DNA from: Oscillospiraceae bacterium
GTDB lineage: Bacteria > Bacillota > Clostridia > Christensenellales > QALW01
Direction of reading: 5' to 3'
Assembly (NCBI GenBank): GCA_022009755.1
Contig: CP091722.1
Span: 1,000,001-1,064,000 of the forward strand
DNA length: 64,000 nt
Made by a program: the position numbers and the translations under genes. Of the stretch, positions 27,856 to 36,582 are shown piece after piece. The notes beneath the pieces were generated by a model. That model searched no databases. It saw only the letters and a list, made by a program, of their open reading frames with translations, and had not been told where the DNA came from. Position 1 is the stretch's first letter; each line of letters opens with the position of its first letter.

Positions 27856-28347
27856 ATGGATAATACGGATATTTCTGTTCTTGAGCTTCTTGTTTCCGAC
27901 GCACGCCACACGGACAGCGAACTGGCAGTTATGCTGGGAATATCGCAGGAGGAGCTGCGCGGGCGCAAGGAAAAGCTGGAAAGGGACGGCGTTATAATAG
28001 GTTACAGTGCCGTTGTAAACACGGAAAAGCTGGAAAACGACAGCGTAAGCGCGCTTATTGAGGTGAAGGCCATTCCGCAGCGCGGCTGCGGCTTTGACGA
28101 GATTGCCGAGCAGCTGTATCAGTTTGACGAGGTGAAATCCTGCTATCTTATGAGCGGGGCCTACGACCTTATGCTGATAGTTGAAGGCAAGAACATAAAC
28201 GCGGTGGCGCGCTTTGTTTCCGAGCGGCTTTCCATACTGGACAATGTTCAGAGCTGCGCCACCCATTTTATTCTTAAGCGCTATAAATGCAGCGGCAGGG
28301 TGTTTGTAAAGGAAAGCAGCGACAAGAGATTGGTGGTGTCCCCGTGA
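27856..28347 (+). CDS. Lrp/AsnC family transcriptional regulator
   Basis: 163 residues; the ATG at 27856 is used because ACGGAGGG precedes it. The N-terminal HTH (LELLVSDARHTDSELAVMLGISQEEL) and the C-terminal RAM domain (ALIEVKAIPQRGCGFDEIAEQL ... GAYDLMLIVEG) are complete. It overlaps the aminotransferase gene by 4 nt (GTGA), so it probably controls it in response to an amino acid (inference). Confidence 0.9.
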   Translation: MDNTDISVLELLVSDARHTDSELAVMLGISQEELRGRKEKLERDGVIIGYSAVVNTEKLENDSVSALIEVKAIPQRGCGFDEIAEQLYQFDEVKSCYLMSGAYDLMLIVEGKNINAVARFVSERLSILDNVQSCATHFILKRYKCSGRVFVKESSDKRLVVSP

Positions 28348-29525
28348 ACCTTGAAAGCCTGATATCGGACAACATGCGGGATATACCGCCCTCCCCGATA
28401 CGAAAATTCTTTGATATAGTAAAAACCATGGAGGGCGCGATATCACTGGGCATAGGCGAGCCGGATTTTGTTACGCCCTGGCATATACGGGATGCGGCGA
28501 TAAGCTCCATAAATAACGGAGAGACCTCCTACACGGCAAACGCGGGAACCCCCGAGCTGAGGAGTGCTGTAAGCCGCTATCTTAACAGGCGCTTCGGGCT
28601 TGAATATGATATATCGCAGATAATAGTTACGGTGGGCGCAAGCGAGGCCATTGACCTTGCAATGCGCGCGCTTATAAACCCGGGCGACGAGGTGATAATA
28701 CCCGACCCCAGCTATATTTCCTACGCGCCCAATGTGCGGCTTGTATACGGCCGCGCGGTGCCGCTGCCCACTTACGCCTCCGACGGCTTCAGCATAACGC
28801 CGGAAAACCTTAAAAAGGCAATAACCCCGCGTACAAAGGCGTTGGTGCTGCCCTATCCGAACAACCCCACCGGCGGCATAATGACACGCGAACAGCTGGA
28901 GCTTATTGCTAAGGTTTTGGAGCACACCGATATAGCGGTTATAGCGGATGAGATATACGGCGAGCTTACCTACGGCGGCGAGCACGCCTCCATTGCGCAG
29001 ATACCGGGAATGAAGGAGCGCACGGTTTTAATCAGCGGTTTTTCCAAGGCTTTTGCCATGACGGGCTGGCGCATAGGCTTCCTTGCCGCGGCGCCTCAGC
29101 TTGTAAAGCCCATGCTTAAAATACACCAGTATGTTATAATGTGTACCTCCACCATGAGTCAGGCAGCTGCAACGGAAGCGCTTGTATCCAACCTTGACAA
29201 TAATTTTGAGGATATAGCCAAAATGCGCAACTCCTACAATATGCGCAGGCGGTATATTCACAAAAGCCTGAACGATATGGGGCTTGCATGCTTTGAGCCG
29301 CGCGGGGCGTTTTATGTGTTCCCCTGCATACGCTCAAGCGGGCTTAGCAGCGAGGAATTTGCCACAAGCCTGCTGCACAGCAAAAAAATAGCCGTGGTGC
29401 CCGGCAACGCCTTCGGCGAAAGCGGAGAGGGCTATGTGCGCTGCTCCTATGCCGCCTCAATGGACGACATACGCGAAGCAATGAAGCGAATAGCGGAGTT
29501 TTTGAAAGAGAGAAAGACAAAATGA
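28344..29525 (+). CDS. PLP-dependent class I/II aminotransferase
   Basis: 393 residues from GTG 28344. Fold type I: YTANAGTPELRSAVSRYL, VGASEAIDLAMRALI, YPNNPTGG, DEIYGELTYGG and SGFSKAFAMTGWRIG with the PLP Lys in SKAF. Similar to Asp/aromatic or alanine-type aminotransferases; substrate not assignable. Co-transcribed with the preceding Lrp and the following trmL (ATGA overlap). Confidence 0.92.
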   Translation: MNLESLISDNMRDIPPSPIRKFFDIVKTMEGAISLGIGEPDFVTPWHIRDAAISSINNGETSYTANAGTPELRSAVSRYLNRRFGLEYDISQIIVTVGASEAIDLAMRALINPGDEVIIPDPSYISYAPNVRLVYGRAVPLPTYASDGFSITPENLKKAITPRTKALVLPYPNNPTGGIMTREQLELIAKVLEHTDIAVIADEIYGELTYGGEHASIAQIPGMKERTVLISGFSKAFAMTGWRIGFLAAAPQLVKPMLKIHQYVIMCTSTMSQAAATEALVSNLDNNFEDIAKMRNSYNMRRRYIHKSLNDMGLACFEPRGAFYVFPCIRSSGLSSEEFATSLLHSKKIAVVPGNAFGESGEGYVRCSYAASMDDIREAMKRIAEFLKERKTK

Positions 29526-30001
29526 ACATAGTGTTGGTGGAGCCGGAAATCCCGCAGAACACCGGCAATATTTCCCGCACCTGCGCCTGCACGGATTCCG
29601 TACTGCATCTTGTGGGAAGGCTGGGCTTTTCCACGGATGACAGGCAGCTGAAGCGCTGCGGGCTTGATTATTGGAGGCTGCTTGATATACGCTATTACGA
29701 CTCCTGGGAGGATTTTGCGCAGAAAAATCCGGGTCGCTATTGGTTCTGCACCACAAAGGCCCCCAAAAGCTATACCTCGGTACAGTATGATAAGAACGAT
29801 TATCTGGTTTTCGGCAAGGAAACAAAGGGGCTGCCCGAGGAGCTGCTGCGGGCAAACATAAACAGCTGCATCCGCATTCCCATGCTGCCGGCGGCGCGTT
29901 CGCTGAACCTTTCGAATTCCGTTGCCATAGTGCTTTACGAAGCGCTGCGCCAGACCGATTTTTTCGGGCTTTCGGACCGGGGCAGGCTTTCCGAAACATA
30001 G
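29522..30001 (+). CDS. trmL: tRNA (cytidine/uridine-34-2'-O)-methyltransferase
   Basis: 159 residues, SPOUT superfamily, knotted SAM site. MNIVLVEPEIPQNTGNISRTCA is the diagnostic start; FGKETKGLP and NLSNSVAIVLYEALRQ are the motif 2 and 3 regions. It modifies the wobble base of tRNA-Leu. It overlaps the preceding gene by 4 nt. Confidence 0.95.
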   Translation: MNIVLVEPEIPQNTGNISRTCACTDSVLHLVGRLGFSTDDRQLKRCGLDYWRLLDIRYYDSWEDFAQKNPGRYWFCTTKAPKSYTSVQYDKNDYLVFGKETKGLPEELLRANINSCIRIPMLPAARSLNLSNSVAIVLYEALRQTDFFGLSDRGRLSET

Positions 30002-30036
30002 AATTTATTTTCCGAAACACAGAATTTATACATATA

Positions 30037-30078
30037 AAAAAACACGGTTCCCGGCACACCCGGCAAAACCGTGTTTTT
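30037..30078 (+). terminator. Terminator after trmL
   Basis: Arms aaaaacacggtt and aaccgtgttttt flank a stem-loop with an inner ccgg pair; the 3' arm ends in a T run. It is bidirectional and lies between the plus operon and the minus-strand genes. Confidence 0.85.
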
Positions 30079-30113
30079 AATTCTTTCACCGTATTATGGT
30101 TATTGAGGGCCCT

Positions 30114-30308
30114 TCAGTCATCCTGCCGCCCGCTGTCGGCATCGGCATATTCGTCAAGAATAACATCGGTAATTTCAATTTCGGCATAATCTCTGTTGTC
30201 CTCTATGCATTTGCCGCAGTTATCGCATATTTTTGACGGATCAAGGTCGCATTTGCTGCATTCCCCGCACTCGGTACAGGTACGGTCATATAAAATGCAC
30301 TGTTTCAT
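30114..30308 (-). CDS. Small cysteine-rich protein
   Basis: 64 residues. CTECGECSKCDLDPSKICDNCGKC holds nine cysteines in CxxC-type spacing, so metal or Fe-S binding is likely; the tail is acidic. It overlaps the DUF1292 gene by 4 nt (ATGA). No name is recognised. Confidence 0.75.
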   Translation of the reverse strand: MKQCILYDRTCTECGECSKCDLDPSKICDNCGKCIEDNRDYAEIEITDVILDEYADADSGRQDD

Positions 30309-30640
30309 TGCTCTTCCCCGTCCTGCGTATCAGTGTCATCCGCGTCTTCGTCTGCATCTTCGTCGTTATAGCCGTTTTCCTCCATGAAAACATCGTAAAG
30401 CTCGTTTAACAGCACCTCGTTTGTAACGCTGTTGAAAATGATATCCTGATAGGTCTCCTCGTACTCGGTAATGTAGAGCTCCTGCTCTTCATCGTCCTCC
30501 TGATCGCTGCGAACGAAATATACATAGGTATGTCCGTCGTAATCAATTATGTCCATCAGGGTATAGTCAACGGCGTTGCCGTCGTCATCCCTGAGCGTAA
30601 GAACCATTCCCTTATGTACGGGTTTATTCGTATCCAGCAT
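30305..30640 (-). CDS. DUF1292 family protein
   Basis: 111 residues. LTLRDDDGNAVDYTLMDIIDYDGHTYVYF is the DUF1292 beta-rich core; the last 35 residues are strongly acidic. It lies directly after ruvX, in the conserved ireB-ruvX-DUF1292 (yrrK-yrzB) order of Firmicutes. Function unknown. Confidence 0.9.
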   Translation of the reverse strand: MLDTNKPVHKGMVLTLRDDDGNAVDYTLMDIIDYDGHTYVYFVRSDQEDDEEQELYITEYEETYQDIIFNSVTNEVLLNELYDVFMEENGYNDEDADEDADDTDTQDGEEQ

Positions 30641-31059
30641 TTATGTTCCTCCGTTTGCGTCAAGAAAATTTTGCAGAATAATCTGCGCTGCCAGCTTGTC
30701 TATATTCTGCTTGCGTTTTTTTCTGGACAGATCAGCCTCAAGCATATAGGTTTCCGCCGCCACGGATGTTAAACGCTCGTCAAAATACAGTATTTCAAAG
30801 CCAAGCTCCCGCAGTTTTTTAAGCAATATCTCATTTTTTGCGGCCTGCTCATGCTCTCCGCCGTCAAGGTGCGAAGGCAGCCCGGCAACGATAGTCTGCG
30901 CGCCGTAGGCGCGTGCCAGGGAAGCAATATGCTCCGCGTCGGCCGCTATGTTTATTCTTGTGTAGGTTTCCAGCCCGTTTGCAAGAAACCGGTTGCAGAG
31001 GCCGCAATGCCTATTCTGCGGTCTCCGATATCAAGGCCTATAAAAGCTTTATTCTTCAT
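30641..31059 (-). CDS. ruvX: RuvX/YqgF Holliday junction resolvase-like, frameshifted
   Basis: Starts at ATG 31059 (MKNKAFIGLDIGDRRIGIA, the RNase H-fold DhGxxRhGhA motif), but shifts frame near 31000, after which FANGLETYTR, VAGLPSHLDGGE and FDERLTSVAAE follow with conserved catalytic Asp/Glu and ending at 30641. It is about 139 residues when repaired. YqgF proteins act in pre-16S rRNA processing or resolvase-like roles. It overlaps ireB by 11 nt. The break looks like an indel error. Confidence 0.85.
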
Positions 31060-31315
31060 CGGCATTCCCGCAGTTGTTTTTAAGATAAAAATCCACCAGC
31101 TCCTCCAGAAGCTCGTTGCGGTCTATACGCCGTATCAGGGAGCGGGCATTATTGTAGCCGGTGATATATGTCGGATCGCCCGATATCATATATCCGACTA
31201 TCTGATTTACCGGATCGTACCCTTTGTCCGAAAGCGCGCGGTATACTACGGACAGTATCCTGTTGATCTCGGCGTTGTCTCTGCTTCTCTCAAATTGTAC
31301 GGTATACTGATTCAA
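31049..31315 (-). CDS. ireB: IreB family regulatory phosphoprotein
   Basis: 88 residues; MNQYTVQFERSRDNAEINRILSVVYRALSDKGYDPVNQIVGYMISGDPTYI is near the family consensus. In enterococci IreB is phosphorylated by the PASTA kinase IreK on N-terminal Thr residues; Thr5 here is in that region. First gene of the three-gene cluster with ruvX and DUF1292. Confidence 0.95.
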   Translation of the reverse strand: MNQYTVQFERSRDNAEINRILSVVYRALSDKGYDPVNQIVGYMISGDPTYITGYNNARSLIRRIDRNELLEELVDFYLKNNCGNADEE

Positions 31316-31391
31316 GAGATCACATCCTTCGTAATTTTTATAATATTATAAAACAAAAGCCGATAAATAGCAATATAAATAGAATAAAAAT

Positions 31392-31427
31392 GTGCGGCGT
31401 GCCGCAATATCGGACGCCGCACACTTC
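31392..31427 (-). terminator. Terminator after the small Ala-rich protein
   Basis: Arms gtgcggcgt (31392-31400) and acgccgcac (31414-31422) are followed on the minus strand by ATTTTTATTCT. Confidence 0.75.
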
Positions 31428-31438
31428 ATTGTAGCCGA

Positions 31439-31591
31439 TTACAGCCCGATTTTGTGAGCGCAGGACATTATTTTGCGCTGCGCCATCCGGCAGGCTCTTT
31501 TTACCTTAGGGCAATTTGCCGCCGCCATTGCCGCAGCACCCGCCGCAGCGCCCATAGCCGCACCCATCATCATAAAGCCGATAGATTTCAT
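31439..31591 (-). CDS. Small alanine-rich membrane-associated protein
   Basis: 50 residues from ATG 31591 (MKSIGFMMMGAAMGAAAGAAAM), preceded by GGAGGTG. The N-terminal half has a small-residue-rich hydrophobic segment with GxxxAxxxA spacing; the rest is basic (CRMAQRKIMSCAHKIG) and contains three Cys. A peptide of unknown role; it may sit in the membrane. Confidence 0.6.
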   Translation of the reverse strand: MKSIGFMMMGAAMGAAAGAAAMAAANCPKVKRACRMAQRKIMSCAHKIGL

Positions 31592-31803
31592 TTCTTCACC
31601 TCCAAGCGTGCTTATTATTTGCAATTGTGCGTCTTTAATGTATTTTTTGCGCTTTTATTCCTTTATCTTTTTGATTTTTCCGTGTCTTTTTCCGTGCCGC
31701 AGGTGCAAAGCCCTACTGTACAAAAGATGCGCAGCAAAAAAGACTCCGCCCGTTCAAAGCGAAGCCTTTGCGCTTGTTTATATGCTTTTATTTTGCGCCG
31801 CGC

Positions 31804-32774
31804 TTACCACAGCTCGCCGGCGGTTATTTTTTCAAATTCCGGGGCTGTCTGTATGATTCCGGCCTGAGTTATGATATCTATAAGGCGGTCATAATCCTCT
31901 TTTTTCATTTTTATATCCGTATTCCACACATCAATGCCCTTATACCTCTGCACTACCGCAAGCAGCAGCTGCTCGTCGCTGTCGGGGAAGCTGCTCTTTA
32001 TTGCCTGCACCACTTTTTCGGGCGAGGAATCCCGCACGAATTCCTGCCCTTTTTTAAGCGCTGCAAGAAACGCCTTTACGGTGCCGTCGTTTTTGCTTAT
32101 ATAGCTGTCAAGGCAGGCAAAGCAGGTATAGGGCACATCGCCGCTTGCCTCCCCTATGCTTGCAACTATATACCCCTGCCCCGCCATTTCCATAGTGGAG
32201 GCAACAGGCTCAAACAGCGCCACATAATCGTCGCTGCCCCCCATGAACGCGCCGCCCATAAGATCGAAGGATACATCGGTTCTTACCTTCGCGTCCTCCC
32301 GGGAAGCACGCCGTTTTTGCGCATGGCGTATTCCAGCATCATCTGCGGCATGCCGCCCTTACGCCCGCCGATTATGCTTTTGCCGCGCAGACTGTCCCAT
32401 GTAAAGCTGTCGTCTTTTTCCTTACCCAGCAGGAACGATCCGTCCTTTCTTGTAAGCTGGGCGATTATTTTTGCATAGTTTTCTCTTCCTTCGTTAAGAA
32501 CATATACCGCCGTTTCCGGCCCAAGAAGCGCAAACTGCGCCTGACCGGACAGCAGCGCCGTCATGCTCTTATCGCTGCCCCCGCCGTTTACAAGCTCTAT
32601 CTCCAGCCCTTCATTGCGGAAATAGCCAAGGTTTACCGCCGCATAGAACGGCGCATAGAAAACAGAGTGAGTTACCTCATTTACCGTAATCCTTACACTG
32701 TCTGACGGTGCGCAGGCGCCCAAACACAGGCAGAACACCAGCATGGGAATTATCAGATACACAAGCTTTTTCAA
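31804..32774 (-). CDS. NMT1/SsuA-like ABC substrate-binding lipoprotein, frameshifted
   Basis: Two frames (32774-32283 and 32259-31804) join if one G is restored at about 32298 (cccggg for cccgggg), giving about 323 residues. A lipoprotein signal (LCLGACAPS) is followed by the periplasmic-binding fold: HSVFYAPFYAAVNLGYFRNEGLE, GSDKSMTALLSGQAQFAL, GGRKGGMPQMMLEYAM and YTCFACLDSYI. The family binds thiamine precursors, sulfonates or nitrate. No permease or ATPase gene lies beside it. Confidence 0.85.
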
Positions 32775-32846
32775 TACATATCCCTCCTGTTTTTTATAAT
32801 ATCATTCTATGTCTCCCTGATTTTTTTGTTAAAACTAAAAAATCGA

Positions 32847-32875
32847 TAGACAAAGATTACGATACGGAGTATAAT
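32847..32875 (+). promoter_or_regulatory. Promoter of the tRNA-Thr/tRNA-Pro operon
   Basis: TAGACA (32847-32852) and TATAAT (32870-32875) with a 17-bp spacer precede tRNA-Thr by about 37 bp. Confidence 0.7.
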
Positions 32876-32912
32876 ATGCAAGTCATCAAAGGCAGCCTAT
32901 GCATTGCTGCGT

Positions 32913-32988
32913 GCCAATATAGCTCAGCTGGTAGAGCAGCAGTTTCGTAAACTGCAGGTCAAGGGTTCGAGTCCCTTTATTGGCTCCA
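32913..32988 (+). tRNA. tRNA-Thr (CGT anticodon)
   Basis: 76 nt including CCA. GCCAATA and TATTGGC pair as acceptor; the anticodon loop TTTCGTAAA carries CGT; D-loop and T-loop GGTTCGAGTCC are canonical. Confidence 0.95.
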
Positions 32989-32992
32989 TATT

Positions 32993-33069
32993 CGAGGTGT
33001 GGCTCAGTTTGGTAGAGCGCTGCGTTCGGGACGCAGAGGTCGCAGGTTCAAATCCTGTCACCTCGACCA
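32993..33069 (+). tRNA. tRNA-Pro (CGG anticodon)
   Basis: 77 nt including CCA. CGAGGTG pairs with CACCTCG; the anticodon loop TTCGGGA carries CGG; T-loop GGTTCAAATCC is canonical. Its 3' end is the boundary of the direct repeat that flanks the second island. Confidence 0.95.
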
Positions 33070-33140
33070 CATCGGGTGTTCATAACGGATTTGAGTTGTG
33101 AGCACTCTTTTTTATTCTGATACGGTTTGATGCAGGGAGC
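33066..33140 (+). repeat. Direct repeat at tRNA-Pro 3' end (probable attL)
   Basis: 75 bp repeated with 3 mismatches at 47381-47455. It starts at the ACCA of tRNA-Pro and includes the terminator hairpin gtgttcataac / gttgtgagcac followed by TTTTTTA. Two of the three differences turn Watson-Crick pairs into G-U wobbles, so the stem is retained. Fits an integration site duplicated by a tRNA-targeting element. Confidence 0.75.
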
Positions 33141-33162
33141 AGGCAGTGGCCTGCTCCTTTTC
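33132..33162. terminator. Terminator between tRNA-Pro and recombinase remnant
   Basis: Arms ggagcaggc and gcctgctcc with an AGTG-type loop and CTTTTCG tail. The corresponding place in the right-hand repeat has ggagcgg / ccgctcc (47450-47472) and a stronger T run, so the stem sequence diverges but the hairpin is kept. Confidence 0.7.
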
Positions 33163-33163
33163 G

Positions 33164-33886
33164 TTATGCCGTTTTCGGCTCAGTGATGTATTCGACGGCG
33201 ACTCCTTGGCGGGTATCCGCTTTGTAATGCGGATGCCTCGGCGCTGCCGGGATCTCCACATAGCCAACAAAGCGGTAGTAGATCACGATTCGCTGGGTAC
33301 GATTCTTGCCGGTTTCCTTTGTTTCAAACACATCAATGTGGTCGATCAGCTCTCGCAGCAGCGGCGCTGTCAGGTAGTCCATTTGCATAAACCGCCGCAT
33401 AGCGAGGATGAAGCTCTCCCGCTGCAGTTGCTGCTTTCCGGATTCGGACAGCTTCTTGCGAAGGGCGGTGATCTTACTTTTCAGCTCCATTCGCTCCGCC
33501 TCATACTTATGAGACAACTGCATAAACCACTCATCGCTGACCTTTCCGATTGCATTGTCCTCATAGAGCTTTTCATAGAGCCGGGAAACGGTATCGTTTC
33601 GGGCCATTGCCTTTTGCAGCTCCTCCTCACAGCGCTTCTGCTCCTTCAACAGCTCCTTGTCGGTCTTTCTGGCCAGCAGCTCGGCAAAGGCATCTTCATC
33701 GTCGCTCAGATATTCTGCCATCCTTCGCAGCTCCAGCATCACCACCTGCTCAATGGCGTCCGCCCGCACATAGTGCCGTCCGGGGCAGCTTCCACGGTAG
33801 TCCACCTTGTTGTTGGCGCACACAAAATAGTGAATATCCTTTGATGGTGTTGGTGTGGTATTTTGCTTTTTCGCAAGCGCAACCAT
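33164..33886 (-). pseudogene. Serine recombinase C-terminal fragment
   Basis: About 240 residues with only the zinc-ribbon and coiled-coil end of a large serine recombinase: DIHYFVCANNKVDYRGSCPGRHYVRADAIEQVVMLELRRM, then charged helices and a DUF4368-like ending (HIDVFETKETGKNRTQRIVIYYRFVGYVEIP). The catalytic resolvase domain is missing. It is fused out of frame to the integrase remnant just upstream (junction near 33870), so it is a recombination scar. Confidence 0.8.
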
Positions 33887-34107
33887 TCGTCACAGTAAAA
33901 AGCAAAGCGATGTCGTGTGCCGGTCTGCGGTGTCGGTTTGCCTGCAAGCAAAGCCGCCTTGTGTTTTGTAACTTTTTCTTTTGCCTCCTTGTAGGTTTTA
34001 CCGTAGCAAAATCCGTACTTGATTTTGCCGGACAGTTCATAGCCCTTGATATACCGAGCCTCCCACCGTCCGTCTTTTCTCTTGAAAATGTTTTCACCCT
34101 TCTTCAT
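33850..34107 (-). pseudogene. Tyrosine integrase N-terminal fragment
   Basis: From ATG 34107, MKKGENIFKRKDGRWEARYIKGYELSGKIKYGFCYGKTYKEAKEKVTKHKAAL is the arm-binding (AP2-like) domain of Tn916-type integrases; CDEWLRLRKSKI begins the core-binding domain. The catalytic domain with its Arg, His and Tyr is absent; sequence changes to a serine-recombinase tail at about 33870. Confidence 0.75.
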
Positions 34108-34109
34108 CG

Positions 34110-34480
34110 TTTGAAGCCTCCCATTTTTATTGTCCGATCGGACACCATATATTTTAGCAAGTATAATTAACCGTTTTCTGACTGCGCACCGAACTGTCCA
34201 TTCCTGTCGGGAAAATAGTGTTCGTTTATGGCGTGACGCTTTTCGACAACCAAAAATCCGAAATTTTCTTGAAAAGTGGCAGAAATTAATCGAAATCACT
34301 TGTTTTTTCGCAGAACGGCGCTATAATACTTTTGATAGTTGGGTGGATAGCCCTCACAGAGTGCCAAACTCTACGAAAGAAATTGTAATTTTATATTTCC
34401 CGCAGTGACGGGAAATATATTTTGCGATGTTTCATAAAAGGCTTTAAGTTATGGCAAAAGAATGACGAAAGGAAGCGCAG
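34110..34480. other. Intergenic region upstream of tetR
   Basis: About 370 bp with no gene; it holds the palindrome described next. Promoter elements for the divergent integrase remnant and for tetR must lie here but no clear -35/-10 pair stands out. Confidence 0.5.
34393..34418. promoter_or_regulatory. Perfect palindrome upstream of tetR (candidate operator)
   Basis: 10-bp arms atatttcccg and cgggaaatat with a 6-bp centre lie 64 bp before the tetR start. Size and position fit a TetR-family operator. Only a short T/A stretch follows, so a terminator is less likely. Confidence 0.55.
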
Positions 34481-34481
34481 T

Positions 34482-35171
34482 ATGCCTTCGCAGAGAACCC
34501 CGGAACAGTTAAAAACCATTATTCTCAAAGCGACGCAGCATCTTGTTGCTGTCGGAGGTATGCAGAATTTCAGCTACCCAAAGTTGGCAGCGGAAACCGG
34601 AATCAACCCACCGACGGTGTATGAGCATTACAAGAACAAAGAAGCTTTGCTCACCGCCTGCTTCCTGTCCATCGACAATGAAATTGCCTGCAAAATTGCC
34701 AATGCACCGAAAAGCTTGTCCGCCGGAGTAAAGGATTTACAGAGTTTAGATAATCTCTGCTGGCTGCTGTGACTGCCGTATTGGAACTACTTGACTGCCG
34801 ATTATGACCGCACTCTTTTCTACTGGCACTTCTGCAATTCGGAGTATTACACACCGACGGTCGTTCGGCAGCGTATGCAGAACGGAAAAGCGTTTTGGGA
34901 GCTTGTGCAATCGGCCAATGGGTTGTCCCCGTTTTCTGAAAGGTGCAATCTGGAAATACTGGTTTGGAATCTCCTTGACAACACGGTGGCAATGGCTGCC
35001 AAGGTACTTAGGGGTGTTTATCCAAACGATGAGGTCAATGTAAACACCGTGTATCATATGGTTTTTCAGCCGGTGTTCTCCGTGTTCGGACAAAATAGCG
35101 GCGATGAAACAAAGCAGACGGCAAATAACCGCCGACCGCTTCATACAGCAGAACATTTAGCAAATTTTTAA
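34482..35171 (+). pseudogene. TetR-family regulator with an in-frame TGA
   Basis: 229 codons. The N-terminal HTH (LKTIILKATQHLVAVGGMQNFSYPKLAAETGINPPTVYEHYKNKEALL) is typical TetR. The frame hits TGA at 34770-34772 in CWLL(stop)LPYWNYLTADYD; the frame is unchanged afterwards and continues to 35171 with TetR-like ligand-domain sequence. TGG to TGA is the simplest explanation. Other genes here end with TGA, so recoding is unlikely. Probably the regulator of the surface locus starting 18 bp downstream (inference). Confidence 0.75.
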
Positions 35172-35189
35172 GTAAAGGAGTGAGCCTAA

Positions 35190-36044
35190 GTGGAACAGAA
35201 AAAGAAAATCAAAAGTATTATCATCGTTCTTGCCTGCCTGCTCGGACTTAGCCTTTTAGCCCTCGGCGGCACGCTCATATACAACAAAATAGCGAACACC
35301 GCCTCTGCCACCGTGACTGTGCCGGATAATCTGATTACCCCGGACGAGGATACGAGCAATCCCGATAACAGCGAAAGCCAAGCACCGGACAGCAGCGAGA
35401 GCAACAGCCAAGCACCGAACCGCTCCGATACGCAAGCGCCGCGCAGCTCCGCCGATGCTTCTTTCTCCGCCGTGACTCCCACGCAAAACACGACCGCCGA
35501 AGTAAAGAAAGCAGCGACCATAGAACTGTATAACAAGCAGCCGGAGGAAAACACGGCGTTTGCAGTGGGCAATATGTTCCCCGGCGACAGCGAAACGAAA
35601 TACTTCCGTGTGCGGGTGTCCTATCACGATAAAATCACCGTGCATTACAAAGCCACCGTCCGTCCCGGCTATGAGAAATTAGCCGAGGTGCTGAAAGTAC
35701 GGGTCAAGTTGCTCTCAACGGGCGAAACGATGTATGACGGACTTATGCGGGATATGCCCGAAAGTCTGACGCACAAATTGGCGTCCCCAAAAACCACCAC
35801 CGACGAGCTATACTATGAAATCACGGCTTATTTAGATACAAGCGTAGGCAATGACTATCAGAATAAGGACTTGATTGCCGATTTCAAATGGTGGGTCGAG
35901 GAAACGGGAAATCTTGACGATCCCACGATAACAGGCGACACCTCAAGCATTGTGCTGTGGGCGATGCTTGCCGCTTGCTCCGGCAGCATGATAATCCTTT
36001 TGCTTATAACCCGTAGGCGCAAGGAGGATAAGAAAAATGTCTGA
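35190..36044 (+). CDS. Bitopic membrane protein with TasA/CalY-like beta domain
   Basis: 284 residues from GTG 35190 (AAAGGAG upstream). An N-terminal TM helix (about 8-30), a low-complexity Ser/Pro/Asp/Gln linker (about 45-100), an extracellular beta-rich region (ELYNKQPEENTAFAVGNMFPGDSETKYFRVRVSYHDKITVHYKATV) and a C-terminal TM helix with basic tail (IVLWAMLAACSGSMIILLLITRRRKEDKK). The phrase FAVGNMFPGDSETKYFRV resembles the N-terminal part of TasA/camelysin-type fibre proteins. No LPXTG. It overlaps the next gene by 8 nt. Likely anchors or assembles the fibres made downstream (inference). Confidence 0.65.
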   Translation: MEQKKKIKSIIIVLACLLGLSLLALGGTLIYNKIANTASATVTVPDNLITPDEDTSNPDNSESQAPDSSESNSQAPNRSDTQAPRSSADASFSAVTPTQNTTAEVKKAATIELYNKQPEENTAFAVGNMFPGDSETKYFRVRVSYHDKITVHYKATVRPGYEKLAEVLKVRVKLLSTGETMYDGLMRDMPESLTHKLASPKTTTDELYYEITAYLDTSVGNDYQNKDLIADFKWWVEETGNLDDPTITGDTSSIVLWAMLAACSGSMIILLLITRRRKEDKKNV

Positions 36045-36581
36045 AACCAAAACCGCTAAAAGGCTGACGGGCGGCATTATCGCCATTATCATCCTTGCCG
36101 TTTGCCTTTGCATTACTACTTTTGCCCTTGTATATGCTTCCGTTTCCGTTGAAAATAACCGCTTCCACACGGGCGAGGTCAAAATCAACCTCAACGACGG
36201 CAAGCCCGTCATTCAGGAACACGAGTTTATCTTCGAACCGGGAATGACGGTCGTAAAGGACTTCTTCGTTGAAAACGACAGCACTTGGGATGTGTATTAC
36301 CGCCTATATCTTGATAATGTATCCGGCGGTCTTGCCGATGTGCTGACCGTTACGATAAAGGACGGCGATAAGGTTTTATACTCCGGCACGGCAAACAAAC
36401 TGACAAAGCAGAATGTCGCCGCCGCCGATGATACCCTTAAAATCGGGCAGCGCCGCAATCTGACTGCGGTGTTCCACTATCCCGAAACAGCGGCAACGAA
36501 ACGCAGAACCTCGACCTCACCTTTACGATGTGCGCCGAAGCAACGCAAACGAAAAACAACCCCAATAAGCTGTTCGGGTAA
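36037..36581 (+). CDS. Signal-anchored TasA/CalY-like accessory protein, frameshifted
   Basis: About 181 codons. One TM helix (about 11-33) is followed by a beta domain: VSVENNRFHTGEVKINLNDG, FIFEPGMTVVKDFFVENDSTWDVYYRLYLDNVSGGLADVL, typical of TasA-like fibre subunits. The frame shifts near 36495; the repaired end reads GNETQNLDLTFTMCAEATQTKNNPNKLFG, stop 36579-36581. It follows the previous gene with an 8-nt overlap, and an AAGGAGG site is present. Accessory or minor subunit role is likely. Confidence 0.7.
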
Positions 36582-36582
36582 A

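Noticed and set aside
4439..34772. TGA possibly read as tryptophan (in the tet gene and tetR)
   Set aside because: Many intact genes in the window end with TGA (for example the Lrp gene overlapping GTGA, and 35190-36044), so TGA is a normal stop. The two cases are point changes or errors.
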